A DNA stretch of 36,212 nucleotides from JBBQTQ01 sp038213135. Its GTDB lineage: Bacteria; Actinomycetota; Thermoleophilia; Gaiellales; Gaiellaceae. The stretch covers positions 1 to 36,212 of the forward strand of contig JBBQTQ010000018.1 in the NCBI GenBank assembly GCA_038213135.1, read 5' to 3'. Positions 22,825 through 29,279 of the stretch are shown here, piece by piece. A program made the position numbers and the translations under genes. Every line of letters starts with the position of its first letter. Position 1 is the first letter of the stretch. The notes below the pieces were generated by a model, which saw nothing but the letters and a program-made list of their open reading frames with translations, made no database searches and had not been told where the DNA came from.

Positions 22825-23900
22825 GCGACGCCGAACTGCTCGAGCTCCTTCGGGAACTCGTCGAGATCGAATCGCCGACCTACTCGCCGGGCGTGCGGGC
22901 CGTCGCCGAGCGAATGGGTCGCGAGCTCGAGCGGCTCGGCGCCGACGTGCGCCTGCTCGAAGGAGACCACCTCGTCGCAGATCTGCCCGGGCGAGGCGAG
23001 CCCCTGCTCGTACTCGGCCATTGCGACACGGTCTGGCCGAACGGGACGCTGTCGGAGCTGCCGTTCCGCGTCGAGGATGGCAAGGCGTACGGGCCGGGCG
23101 TCTACGACATGAAGGCCTGCCTCGTGCTCGCGCTCGCAGCGGTCGAGCAGGCCGGCCCGGATCGGCGGGGCGTACGCGTGTTCCTGACGGCCGACGAGGA
23201 GCGCGGCAGCGTGACGGCGCGCGAAGCAATGCACGAGGCAACAGCAGGTGTCGCGGCGGCACTCGTCGTCGAGCCCACAGGGCCGAGAGGCGGCCTCAAG
23301 ACCGCGCGCAAGGGCGTCGGGCGGTTCGTACTCTCGATCGGCGGCCGGCCTGCGCACTCGGGCACGAACCCGGCCGATGGGATCAGCGCGATCGAAGAGG
23401 TTGCCCACCAGGTGCTCGCACTGCATGGGCTGACCGACCACGAGCGCGGCGTGACCGTCAATGTCGGCGTCGTCGCGGGTGGCACGACGGAGAACGTGGT
23501 CGCTGCGGCGGCGGAGGCCCGGTTCGACATCCGGGTGCCGAGTGAAGCCGACCGCGATGCGGTCGATGGGGCGCTAGCCGGGCTGCGATCGCACGTCGAG
23601 GGCACGAGCCTGGAGCTCTCGGGTGCCTGGACTCGCCCACCGCTCGAACGGAGCGCGGGCAGCGACAAGCTGTTCGCCAAGGCTCGCGAGTACGGACTCG
23701 GCCTGGGCCTCGACCTCGTGGAAGGCTCCTCCGGCGGCGGCTCGGACGGCAACCTCGTCGGCGCGCTCGGCGTGCCCGTGCTGGACGGGCTCGGAGTCGA
23801 GGGTGGCGGCGCGCACGCGCGGCACGAGCATGTCCTGCTCGCCTCGCTCCCGGTGCGAGCGCAGCTCCTCGCGCGGATGCTTCAAGATCCGGGCCTCTGA
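22821..23900 (+). CDS. M20 family metallopeptidase (carboxypeptidase G2-like)
   Basis: A 359-aa zinc-dependent amidohydrolase/peptidase. Metal and catalytic residues are visible: H67 and D69 (GHCDTVW), bridging D96 (VYDMKAC), catalytic E126 with E127 (TADEERGS), E151 (VVEPTG) and a C-terminal His in ARHEHV. The dimerisation (lid) domain is present (RKGVGRFVLSIGGRPAHSG). There is no signal peptide, so it acts in the cytosol. The closest recognisable pattern is the glutamate carboxypeptidase/CPG2 branch; the substrate (an N-acyl amino acid or dipeptide) cannot be read from the sequence. GTG 22821 overlaps marR by 4 nt, and the stop overlaps the next gene by 1 nt. Confidence 0.92.
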   Translation: MSDAELLELLRELVEIESPTYSPGVRAVAERMGRELERLGADVRLLEGDHLVADLPGRGEPLLVLGHCDTVWPNGTLSELPFRVEDGKAYGPGVYDMKACLVLALAAVEQAGPDRRGVRVFLTADEERGSVTAREAMHEATAGVAAALVVEPTGPRGGLKTARKGVGRFVLSIGGRPAHSGTNPADGISAIEEVAHQVLALHGLTDHERGVTVNVGVVAGGTTENVVAAAAEARFDIRVPSEADRDAVDGALAGLRSHVEGTSLELSGAWTRPPLERSAGSDKLFAKAREYGLGLGLDLVEGSSGGGSDGNLVGALGVPVLDGLGVEGGGAHARHEHVLLASLPVRAQLLARMLQDPGL

Positions 23901-24829
23901 TGGAGACGCGGGCGTTCCTCCGCTCGATCGGCCTGCCCGACCGAGATCTGAGCGACCTTCCCGATTCCGCGAAGCGGTTCCCGGACGGCGCGCAGTACCG
24001 AATCGAAATCCCCAGCACCGAGGGGCCGCGTTGCCTCGAGGCGGTCCTCGAGGAGGCGGAACGGCTCGACGTTCGGGTGCACCGGGTGTCCCAGGGAAGC
24101 GGAGTGTTCCTGCAGACAGATGCGGAGCTCGACGAGCTGGCCGCCCGCGCAGCAGCGGCCCGCGTCGAGGTGAGCCTCTTCGCGCGACCGAATGCAGCCT
24201 GGGGAACCTCGGCGATGGCCCGCGCAAGTGCCGGCGCGGTCGTCGCTCCTGCCGCCCACGGACAGGAGCAGGTGATCCAGGCGCTGGAGGACGCGCGACG
24301 AGCAGCGGCGCACGGCTTCCGCAGCGTGCTGATCGCCGACATCGGCGTGCTGTCGGCGTTCACCGGGCTGAAGGAGGCAGGCGGATTGCCCACGGAGATG
24401 CAGGCGAAGATCTCCGTGATGCTGCCGGCCGCGAACCCGCCGGCGGCACGTGTGCTGGCGAGCCTCGGTGCAAGCACGTTGAACTTGCCAACCGACCTCT
24501 CGCTGGCGCAGATCTCGGCGATCCGCGCGGCGGTCGACATCCCGCTCGACGTCTACGTGGAGGCGCCGGACAGCATTGGCGGCTTCGTGCGCCACCACGA
24601 GATCCCGGAGCTGATCCGCGTCGCGGCTCCTGTCTACGTGAAGTTCGGCCTCCGCAACGCTCCGGACGTCTACCCAGCCGGGACGCATCTGGAGGCAACC
24701 ACCGTCGCGCTTAGCCGGGAGCGAGTGCGCCGCGCGCGACTCGGCATGGAGCTTCTCGCGAGGTCCGGCTTCGAGCCGGTCGTGTCGGAGCTCGGCGCCG
24801 AGGGGCTTGCAGTACCGGTTCCGGCCTAG
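23900..24829 (+). CDS. U32-peptidase-like TIM-barrel protein of unknown function
   Basis: A 309-aa cytosolic protein coupled to the M20 gene by a TGATG overlap. The pattern of alternating strands and helices fits a TIM barrel: YRIEIPS, VRVHRVSQGSGVFL, VEVSLFARP, RSVLIADIGVL, KISVMLPAANPP, STLNLPTDLSL, IPLDVYVEAPDSIGGFVR, APVYVKFGLRNAPDVYP. The VEAPDSIGGF and KFGLRNAPDVYPAGTHLE blocks look like conserved active-site loops. I recall similar proteins annotated as U32-like, but the classical U32 cysteine-rich signature is absent. Function is unknown; it probably acts in the same catabolic step as the M20 enzyme under MarR control. Confidence 0.75.
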   Translation: METRAFLRSIGLPDRDLSDLPDSAKRFPDGAQYRIEIPSTEGPRCLEAVLEEAERLDVRVHRVSQGSGVFLQTDAELDELAARAAAARVEVSLFARPNAAWGTSAMARASAGAVVAPAAHGQEQVIQALEDARRAAAHGFRSVLIADIGVLSAFTGLKEAGGLPTEMQAKISVMLPAANPPAARVLASLGASTLNLPTDLSLAQISAIRAAVDIPLDVYVEAPDSIGGFVRHHEIPELIRVAAPVYVKFGLRNAPDVYPAGTHLEATTVALSRERVRRARLGMELLARSGFEPVVSELGAEGLAVPVPA

Positions 24830-25395
24830 CTGCCGCCCAGCGCAGCGATCAAGGCTTCGGCGACCACTTTGAGCGGCTTGCCCGAGAGCTGGCTCGCCCG
24901 TCGCAGCCGCGAGAACGCTTCCTCTTCGCTCAGGCTCTCCTTGGCCATCAGCAGCCCCTTCGCGCGTTCGATCGACTTGCGCGCGGCGAGCGCCTCCGAG
25001 AGCGATTCGGCCTCCTCGCGCAGGGCAGACAGCTCCTCGTGGCGTGCGTGCGCCGTCTGGATCGCCGGCAGCAGATCCGACTCCCGGAATGGCTTTACGA
25101 GGTAGCCGAAGACGCCGGCCTCGATCGCTCGCGAGACGAGCTCCTCCTGGCCGTACGCCGTCAGCATCACGATCGGGATCGCCCGCTCGTCGAGGATCCG
25201 CCGCGCCGCCTCGATTCCGTCGAGCCGCGGCATCTTCACGTCGAGCACGGCCAGATCAGGCTGCTCGCTGCGCGCGAGCTCGACTGCCTCGGCACCGTCC
25301 CGCGCCTCGGCGCAGACCTCGAATCCCGCCCGTTCGAGCAACTCCCGGAGGTCGAGCCGGATGATCGTCTCGTCCTCTGCGATCAAGATCCGCAC
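24826..25395 (-). CDS. ANTAR-domain response regulator (PdtaR/AmiR-like)
   Basis: A 189-aa regulator: a receiver domain with the acidic pocket (AEDE), phospho-acceptor D52 (LAVLDVKMP), T79 (MLTAYG) and K101 (LVKPF), a coiled linker (about 112-130), and an RNA-binding ANTAR domain (about 130-185; RKSIERAKGLLMAK, then EEEAFSRLRRASQ). ANTAR proteins bind paired hexaloop RNA hairpins and prevent transcription termination. The HisKA_2-type kinase two genes upstream is the natural partner, as in PdtaS-PdtaR. GTG 25395 has TAGCCT 6 nt upstream and no Shine-Dalgarno, so it appears to have its own leaderless promoter. It overlaps the convergent U32-like gene by 4 nt. Confidence 0.93.
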   Translation of the reverse strand: MRILIAEDETIIRLDLRELLERAGFEVCAEARDGAEAVELARSEQPDLAVLDVKMPRLDGIEAARRILDERAIPIVMLTAYGQEELVSRAIEAGVFGYLVKPFRESDLLPAIQTAHARHEELSALREEAESLSEALAARKSIERAKGLLMAKESLSEEEAFSRLRRASQLSGKPLKVVAEALIAALGGS

Positions 25396-25401
25396 GGCTG
25401 G

Positions 25402-25407
25402 AGGCTA
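25402..25407 (-). promoter_or_regulatory. Putative -10 box of the ANTAR regulator gene (leaderless)
   Basis: TAGCCT on the minus strand, 6 nt before GTG 25395. Confidence 0.4.
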
Positions 25408-25437
25408 CTCACGAGCTCCTCGCACGCGTCCTCTGAG

Positions 25438-25451
25438 GTAGACGCGTCTAC
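25438..25451. promoter_or_regulatory. Perfect 14-bp palindrome upstream of the ANTAR regulator
   Basis: GTAGACGCGTCTAC is fully self-complementary and lies about 30 bp upstream of the putative -10 box, where an activator or repressor dimer could sit. Confidence 0.45.
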
Positions 25452-25452
25452 T

Positions 25453-25470
25453 CGGGAGACCCACCTCCCG
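25453..25470 (-). terminator. Short hairpin after the Nudix-RraB gene
   Basis: CGGGAG and CTCCCG are 6-bp arms around a 6-nt loop, immediately next to the 14-bp palindrome and about 70 bp after the Nudix-RraB stop. There is no U-tract, so termination is uncertain. The rest of the 142-bp gap (25396-25537) shows no gene. Confidence 0.3.
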
Positions 25471-25537
25471 CCCCGTTGGCAGCGAGCCTATCGGTCAAAA
25501 ACGCACGCGTGTGTGACCGGACCGTGCCGAAAGCGTG

Positions 25538-26173
25538 TCAACGGCGGGAGCCCTCGTAGGCGCCGCCGCGAGCGGCAGCCAGGTCGGTGAGGGCGCGCTC
25601 CGCGACGTCGAAGCTGTCGCCCCGGACCTGACCCTCGGCGCTCACGAGCCAGCCGGCCGAGTCCGCGGCCAGCCTCACCTCGAAGCCGTCTTCGCGAAGG
25701 ATCCCCGCCGCCTCGCTCGCAACAGCCTCAGTGCCGAAGCGCAGGAAGAACACCGCAGGCGAACGAGAGCGCTCGAGGGTCAGCTGCCGACGTCGCCCCG
25801 GCAGGCGACCCTCGAGCAGCCGCACGGCCTCTCTTGCTCCCGAGCTGGGAAGTTCCCCGCACGCCTCGTCGAACGAACACCAGCGGTGTTCGGCGGCGCC
25901 GAGGCCAGCTGCGGGCTCCCAGCCGCGCGGCGCCCCGACCGCGAAGGCCTCGCCGCTGACGTTCTCACCCGTGTACACGTGGCGCAGGGGGTAGACGCGC
26001 CCCGTCGCCTCGAGCCCCGTTCCCGCCAGCAGTACGCGCTCGGCCGCGTGAACGGGAGACTCGCCGGCCCGCGCGAGGCCCACCACCACCTGCCACCGCT
26101 CGTCCTCCGACCGCAACAGAAGAACCTCCCGGTCTCGATGAACGAGGACGGAAACCTCGCGCGACTCGCTCAC
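25538..26173 (-). CDS. Degenerate Nudix domain fused to an RraB-like domain
   Basis: This 211-aa protein is coupled to the kinase by a GTGA overlap. The N-terminal 130 residues have the Nudix layout (VSVLVHRDREVLLLRS, then WQVVVGLARAGESPVHAAERVLLAGTG with the break placed after GLARAGE). The box keeps G-x5-E but reads RVLLAGTG where REUxEExG is needed, so the metal-binding glutamates are gone and hydrolysis is unlikely. Residues about 140-205 match the RraB pattern (AVFFLRFGTEAVASEAAGIL, LREDGFEVRL, AALTDLAAARGGAYEG-like end); RraB-type proteins regulate RNase E. It lies between a sensor kinase and an RNA-binding regulator. Role inferred: sensing a nucleotide-like ligand and influencing RNA decay. 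Confidence 0.7.
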   Translation of the reverse strand: MSESREVSVLVHRDREVLLLRSEDERWQVVVGLARAGESPVHAAERVLLAGTGLEATGRVYPLRHVYTGENVSGEAFAVGAPRGWEPAAGLGAAEHRWCSFDEACGELPSSGAREAVRLLEGRLPGRRRQLTLERSRSPAVFFLRFGTEAVASEAAGILREDGFEVRLAADSAGWLVSAEGQVRGDSFDVAERALTDLAAARGGAYEGSRR

Positions 26174-27579
26174 GCCGGAAAGACGACTTCGACGCGCAAG
26201 CCGCCGTCGCTCTCCAGCGAGAGCGTCCCGCGCAACTCGTCGCGGACGAGCGCCCGGACGATCGAGAGGCCCGTTCCCTGACCGGGCTCGCCGGCGATTC
26301 CTCCGCCGTCGTCGGCGATCGAGAGTCGAACATCACCGTTCTGCTTCACCAACTCGACCCGAACGGAGTCACCCCCATGCTCGAGCGCGTTCTGGAAGAG
26401 CTCGCTGAAGACCAGAGCCAGCGCCGTCGCCCGGTTACCCGCGAGCGAGACCGGCTCCAGATCGGACTCGACCTGCTTGCCGGCGCCGAGCCCCTGGACG
26501 AGCTCGGCGCGGAGCCGCCCGACGAGGTCGGCGAGATCGACGTCGTCGTCGTCGCGGCGCTCCATCAGCACCTCGTGCACCGCGGCGATCGCCAGGATCC
26601 GGTTGACCGAATCCTCGAGCGCCCGCTTCGGGTCGACGCCGTCCCCGCGCGCCTGCAGCCGTAGCAGCGAGGCCACCGTCTGCAGGTTGTTCTTCACTCG
26701 ATGGTGGATCTCTTGCGCCAGCACGCCGCGCATGACCGCGCGACCGTGCTCGAGCGCAACTGCCGCGTGGTGAGCGATCGAGGCGAGCAGCGACCGCTCC
26801 TCCTCGGTAAACGGCGTGTCTCGGTCGCAGACGAGCTCGCCGATCTGCCGCCGCTTCCAGCGCAGCGGCATCCGGACGGCGTGTGCGCCCGCCCGACCCT
26901 CCGGCCACGCGATCTTGCCGTCCTCCAGCACGAGCGCCGCACCGGTCGCGCCGAGCGCGTCCATCGTCGTCTTCACGATCGCCTCGAGCGACTCCTCCAG
27001 ATAGAGCGACTCCGAGACCGCCTCCGAGATCTTCGCGAGCGCCTCCAGCTCCTGCACGCGGCGCTGTGCCGCCGCGTAGAGCTTCGCGTGCTCGATCGAC
27101 TGAGCCACCTGCGAGGCGATCGCGACGAGCAGGTCGATCTCGTTCCGCGTGAACTCGCGGGGCTGGCGCGTGCGGACGTTGAGGGCGCCCTCGAGCTTCT
27201 CGCGCGCGAGGATCGGCACGGCGAGAATCGACTCGTACTCGTCCTCGGGCAGGTTCGGGAAGGTCTTGAAGCGCGGGTCGAGATGCGCCTGGGCCGCGAT
27301 CATCACCGGCTCGCGGGCGAATGCAGCCGTCCCGGTGATTCCCTCGCCGGGACGCATTCGCGGTCGCCGCGACATCTGGTCGACGCTTGTTCCGTGCGTT
27401 GCGCGCAGGACGAGCTCGTTCGCACGGTCGTCGTAAAGGTAGACGAAGCATGCGTCGGCCCCGAGCGCGTCCCCGACCTCGCGCGCGACGAGCGACAGCA
27501 CCTCCTCGAGGTCGAGCGTCGAGTTGACGGCGGCGATCGTCTCGGTGAGCAGCCGAAGGTGTCGGTCGGCCGCCTGCAT
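26170..27579 (-). CDS. GAF-domain sensor histidine kinase (PdtaS-like, HisKA_2)
   Basis: A 469-aa cytosolic kinase without TM segments. GAF domain 1 spans about 15-165 (ADACFVYLYDDRANELVLRA, then GEGITGTAAFAREPVMI), a second GAF about 180-282, the HisKA_2 box EIHHRVKNNLQTVASLLRL holds the phospho-acceptor (His293, or 292), and a HATPase_c domain ends the protein (LVFSELFQNALEHGG, SIADDGGGI, GTGLSIVRALV). This matches kinases paired with ANTAR regulators (PdtaS-PdtaR, EutW-EutV). The GAF ligand is unknown; redox or small-molecule sensing is usual. It follows the DUF1176-like gene by 12 nt and overlaps the Nudix-RraB gene by 4 nt. Confidence 0.93.
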   Translation of the reverse strand: MQAADRHLRLLTETIAAVNSTLDLEEVLSLVAREVGDALGADACFVYLYDDRANELVLRATHGTSVDQMSRRPRMRPGEGITGTAAFAREPVMIAAQAHLDPRFKTFPNLPEDEYESILAVPILAREKLEGALNVRTRQPREFTRNEIDLLVAIASQVAQSIEHAKLYAAAQRRVQELEALAKISEAVSESLYLEESLEAIVKTTMDALGATGAALVLEDGKIAWPEGRAGAHAVRMPLRWKRRQIGELVCDRDTPFTEEERSLLASIAHHAAVALEHGRAVMRGVLAQEIHHRVKNNLQTVASLLRLQARGDGVDPKRALEDSVNRILAIAAVHEVLMERRDDDDVDLADLVGRLRAELVQGLGAGKQVESDLEPVSLAGNRATALALVFSELFQNALEHGGDSVRVELVKQNGDVRLSIADDGGGIAGEPGQGTGLSIVRALVRDELRGTLSLESDGGLRVEVVFPA

Positions 27580-27591
27580 CGCCAGCCGCGC

Positions 27592-28170
27592 CTAGCCGTG
27601 CGGGAGCGGCAGCTTCGGCCAGCGCGCGGGATCGTACGGCGGCTTGCCGTTACACGCGAGCTTCGCCCGCACCTCCACCGGCACGAACTGGTCATTGGTC
27701 AGACCGAACGTGGAGTAGATCCCGCAGTCGCCGACGCCACGGAACTTGTCCAGCACCGTCAGTCGCTGCTTTGCGACCGAGAACGCCATCGAGCCGAGAA
27801 TCATGGTGCGGCTATGAGCCTTCGGAGTCCCCGAGCCGGGGTCCTCGTAGATCAGCAGCGGCAACGCCTTCGAGACACGGCCGTCGGTGCGCGCAAAGAA
27901 GAGCATCTCCGTCCCCTGGTAGGCGCCGAGGTAGCAGGAGACCTCGACCAGCCTCACCTCGGAGTTGAGCTTCCAGACGCTGATCCCCGCGCCGCCCGGA
28001 TTGCCGGCCTGTTGCCAGGTCTTCTCACAGCTCGTGGGCCAGTGCAGCAAGGCGCGCCACGCGGCGCGGTCCTTCGCGGTCTTGGAGCCCGGGAGCGACT
28101 GCGTGGCGGCGAGGCCCGCGGGAACGGCAAGGCCCAGCGCGAGAGCGGCGATTGCTGGCAATGAGCGCAT
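27592..28170 (-). CDS. Secreted DUF1176-like protein
   Basis: The 192-aa product begins at ATG 28170 with a signal peptide (MRSLPAIAALALGLAVPAGLA). Longer in-frame starts exist but add charged, non-signal sequence. The mature protein has four cysteines likely paired in two disulphides (TSCEKTW, VEVSCYLGAYQGTEM, GDCGIYSTFGL, KLACNGKPP). The SCYLGAYQ and RGVGDCGIYSTFGLTNDQF blocks fit the DUF1176 pattern. Function is unknown. It has TATTCT 7 nt before the start and lies 12 nt upstream of the sensor kinase, so the two may be cotranscribed. Confidence 0.75.
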   Translation of the reverse strand: MRSLPAIAALALGLAVPAGLAATQSLPGSKTAKDRAAWRALLHWPTSCEKTWQQAGNPGGAGISVWKLNSEVRLVEVSCYLGAYQGTEMLFFARTDGRVSKALPLLIYEDPGSGTPKAHSRTMILGSMAFSVAKQRLTVLDKFRGVGDCGIYSTFGLTNDQFVPVEVRAKLACNGKPPYDPARWPKLPLPHG

Positions 28171-28177
28171 GCCGCCG

Positions 28178-28183
28178 AGAATA
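28178..28183 (-). promoter_or_regulatory. Putative -10 box of the DUF1176-like gene / kinase operon
   Basis: TATTCT on the minus strand, 7 nt before ATG 28170; no Shine-Dalgarno. Confidence 0.45.
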
Positions 28184-28243
28184 GCGCAGCCGCTGGTTAA
28201 CAAAACTCTTACGAAACGAAGGCGTTTTTCCTCACGACGTGGG

Positions 28244-28249
28244 CATAAG
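28244..28249 (+). promoter_or_regulatory. Putative -10 box of the 84-aa protein gene
   Basis: CATAAG, 8 nt before GTG 28258; a T-run (28225-28229) lies upstream. The 87-bp divergent intergenic region is clearly more AT-rich than its surroundings. Confidence 0.4.
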
Positions 28250-28257
28250 TTCGACAC

Positions 28258-28512
28258 GTGAGCGCTTTCGCGATCGACCTCAGCACCACTTCCGGGTTCC
28301 TGGTCGCGGACAACCGGGGTCGCCTCGTGGGCCGCGTCGAGTGCCCGATGTACGGCACGAAGCCTGACGAGCCCGATGCCCTCTCCGTTCGTTCCGGCTT
28401 CTTCGCACGCGCCCGACGGCTCGTGCCGGCCGAGGCGATCGAGCAAATTGACGGCGCCAGCGGTGTGATCGGTCTGCGCGTAGCGCGCGAGTCGATCCGC
28501 AAGTTCCTCTAG
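28258..28512 (+). CDS. Small PRC-barrel-like protein, 84 aa
   Basis: A soluble protein from GTG 28258. The strand pattern GFLVADNRGRLVGRVECPMYG, read as two beta hairpins, then RRLVPAEAIEQIDGASGVIGLRV resembles a PRC-barrel domain (RNA-maturation RimM C-terminal or photosynthetic H-subunit fold). The end IRKFL is short and basic. The substrate or partner is unknown. It is transcribed divergently from the DUF1176-like gene and converges on the SIMPL gene across a terminator-like hairpin. Confidence 0.6.
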   Translation: MSAFAIDLSTTSGFLVADNRGRLVGRVECPMYGTKPDEPDALSVRSGFFARARRLVPAEAIEQIDGASGVIGLRVARESIRKFL

Positions 28513-28538
28513 CCCGCAGCCGTCACCAGGTCCGCAGA

Positions 28539-28560
28539 GCGGGGGAGGGGCCCGCGCTTT
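28539..28560 (+). terminator. Terminator-like hairpin between convergent genes
   Basis: GCGGG, 7-nt loop, CCCGC, then GCTTT, located 27 bp after the stop of the 84-aa protein and before the convergent SIMPL gene end. Weak stem. Confidence 0.35.
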
Positions 28561-28570
28561 GCGGCGCCCA

Positions 28571-29197
28571 CTAGCGGATGGCGTACGTGATCGTCACGGT
28601 GCCACCGACGGTCAGCTGGCCTGCCTCGAAGGGTGGGGCAAAGGCCTGTTCCGCCAAGGCGGGGCCGCCGCTAAAGGGCTGCGGCGCTTCGCCTTCCAAA
28701 ATCGCCACTGGCCGGCCGAGTCGGACGCTTGCGCGTAGCGCGAGCCGATGCGCCTTGGCCCGCGCTTTCGCGAAGGCGGCGTCAAGTGCACGGCCGTAGA
28801 CGCGGTCACCGTTCGTGATGAGAAAAGTCGGACCGGTGCCTGCAACGAGATCGCCGAGCTTGCCGAGTTGCTGAACAAAGACGAAGACGCGGTTCGTTGC
28901 AAAGTAGCCCGTGATCCGGCCGCCCTTTCCCCTGATCGCTTGGACGCTTGCCTCCTCGGTCTGGACATCGCGGCCGCCGACTCCCCTTGAGCGCAGGGCG
29001 TCCAGCACGCGCGAGATGTGCATTGACGTGGTCGACAGCGCAGCGCGCACATCGGCATTGCGCGTGGTCACAGCGACCGTCAGCGCCGCGGCGTTTGGCG
29101 CGACCCTGATCGACGCTGAGCCTGTGACCGTGATCCCGGCTATTTCCCCCGTAATACGACTACGAGCTGCCAGAAGCAGCTCGCAGTCGGCCGTCAG
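28571..29197 (-). pseudogene. SIMPL (DUF541) domain gene lacking a standard start and signal peptide
   Basis: The frame encodes a recognisable SIMPL/DUF541 domain from about 29137 (ITVTGSASIRVAPNAAAL, then SRVLDALRSRGVGGRDVQT and the terminal GGTVTITYAI). The open frame runs back to a TGA at 29200-29198, yet no ATG, GTG or TTG occurs before GTG 29071, which lies inside the first conserved strand. SIMPL proteins are normally exported, and no signal peptide is encoded. Codons between 29140 and 29197 (GAA ATA, CGT AGT CGT ATT) are unlike the rest of the gene. Most likely the 5' end was lost. A shortened 166-aa protein from GTG 29071, or a CTG start, cannot be excluded. Confidence 0.6.
29163..29183. 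repeat. Inverted repeat in the remnant 5' region of the SIMPL gene
   Basis: CGAGCTGC and GCAGCTCG are perfect 8-bp arms around CAGAA. It may mark the rearranged junction upstream of the SIMPL domain. Confidence 0.45.
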
Positions 29198-29200
29198 TCA

Positions 29201-29225
29201 ACCCCACCGCCGCAGGTGGTGGGGT
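29201..29225 (-). terminator. Hairpin downstream of glnA
   Basis: ACCCCACC and GGTGGGGT arms with a short inner stem, about 55 bp after the glnA stop. There is no U-tract, but it is the strongest hairpin in the gap 29198-29279. A smaller GTCC-AAAAA-GGAC hairpin lies nearer the stop. Confidence 0.4.
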
Positions 29226-29279
29226 CGAATCCATCTTAGAGCAGGTTTGCCTGACCCACTACCTGTCCAAAAAGGACGA

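Noticed and set aside
29163..29240. tRNA-like piece (stem with 7-nt loop and GGGTCGAATCC-like sequence)
   Set aside because: Position 33 is not U, the T-loop lacks TTC, the T-stem does not pair, and no acceptor stem can be drawn.
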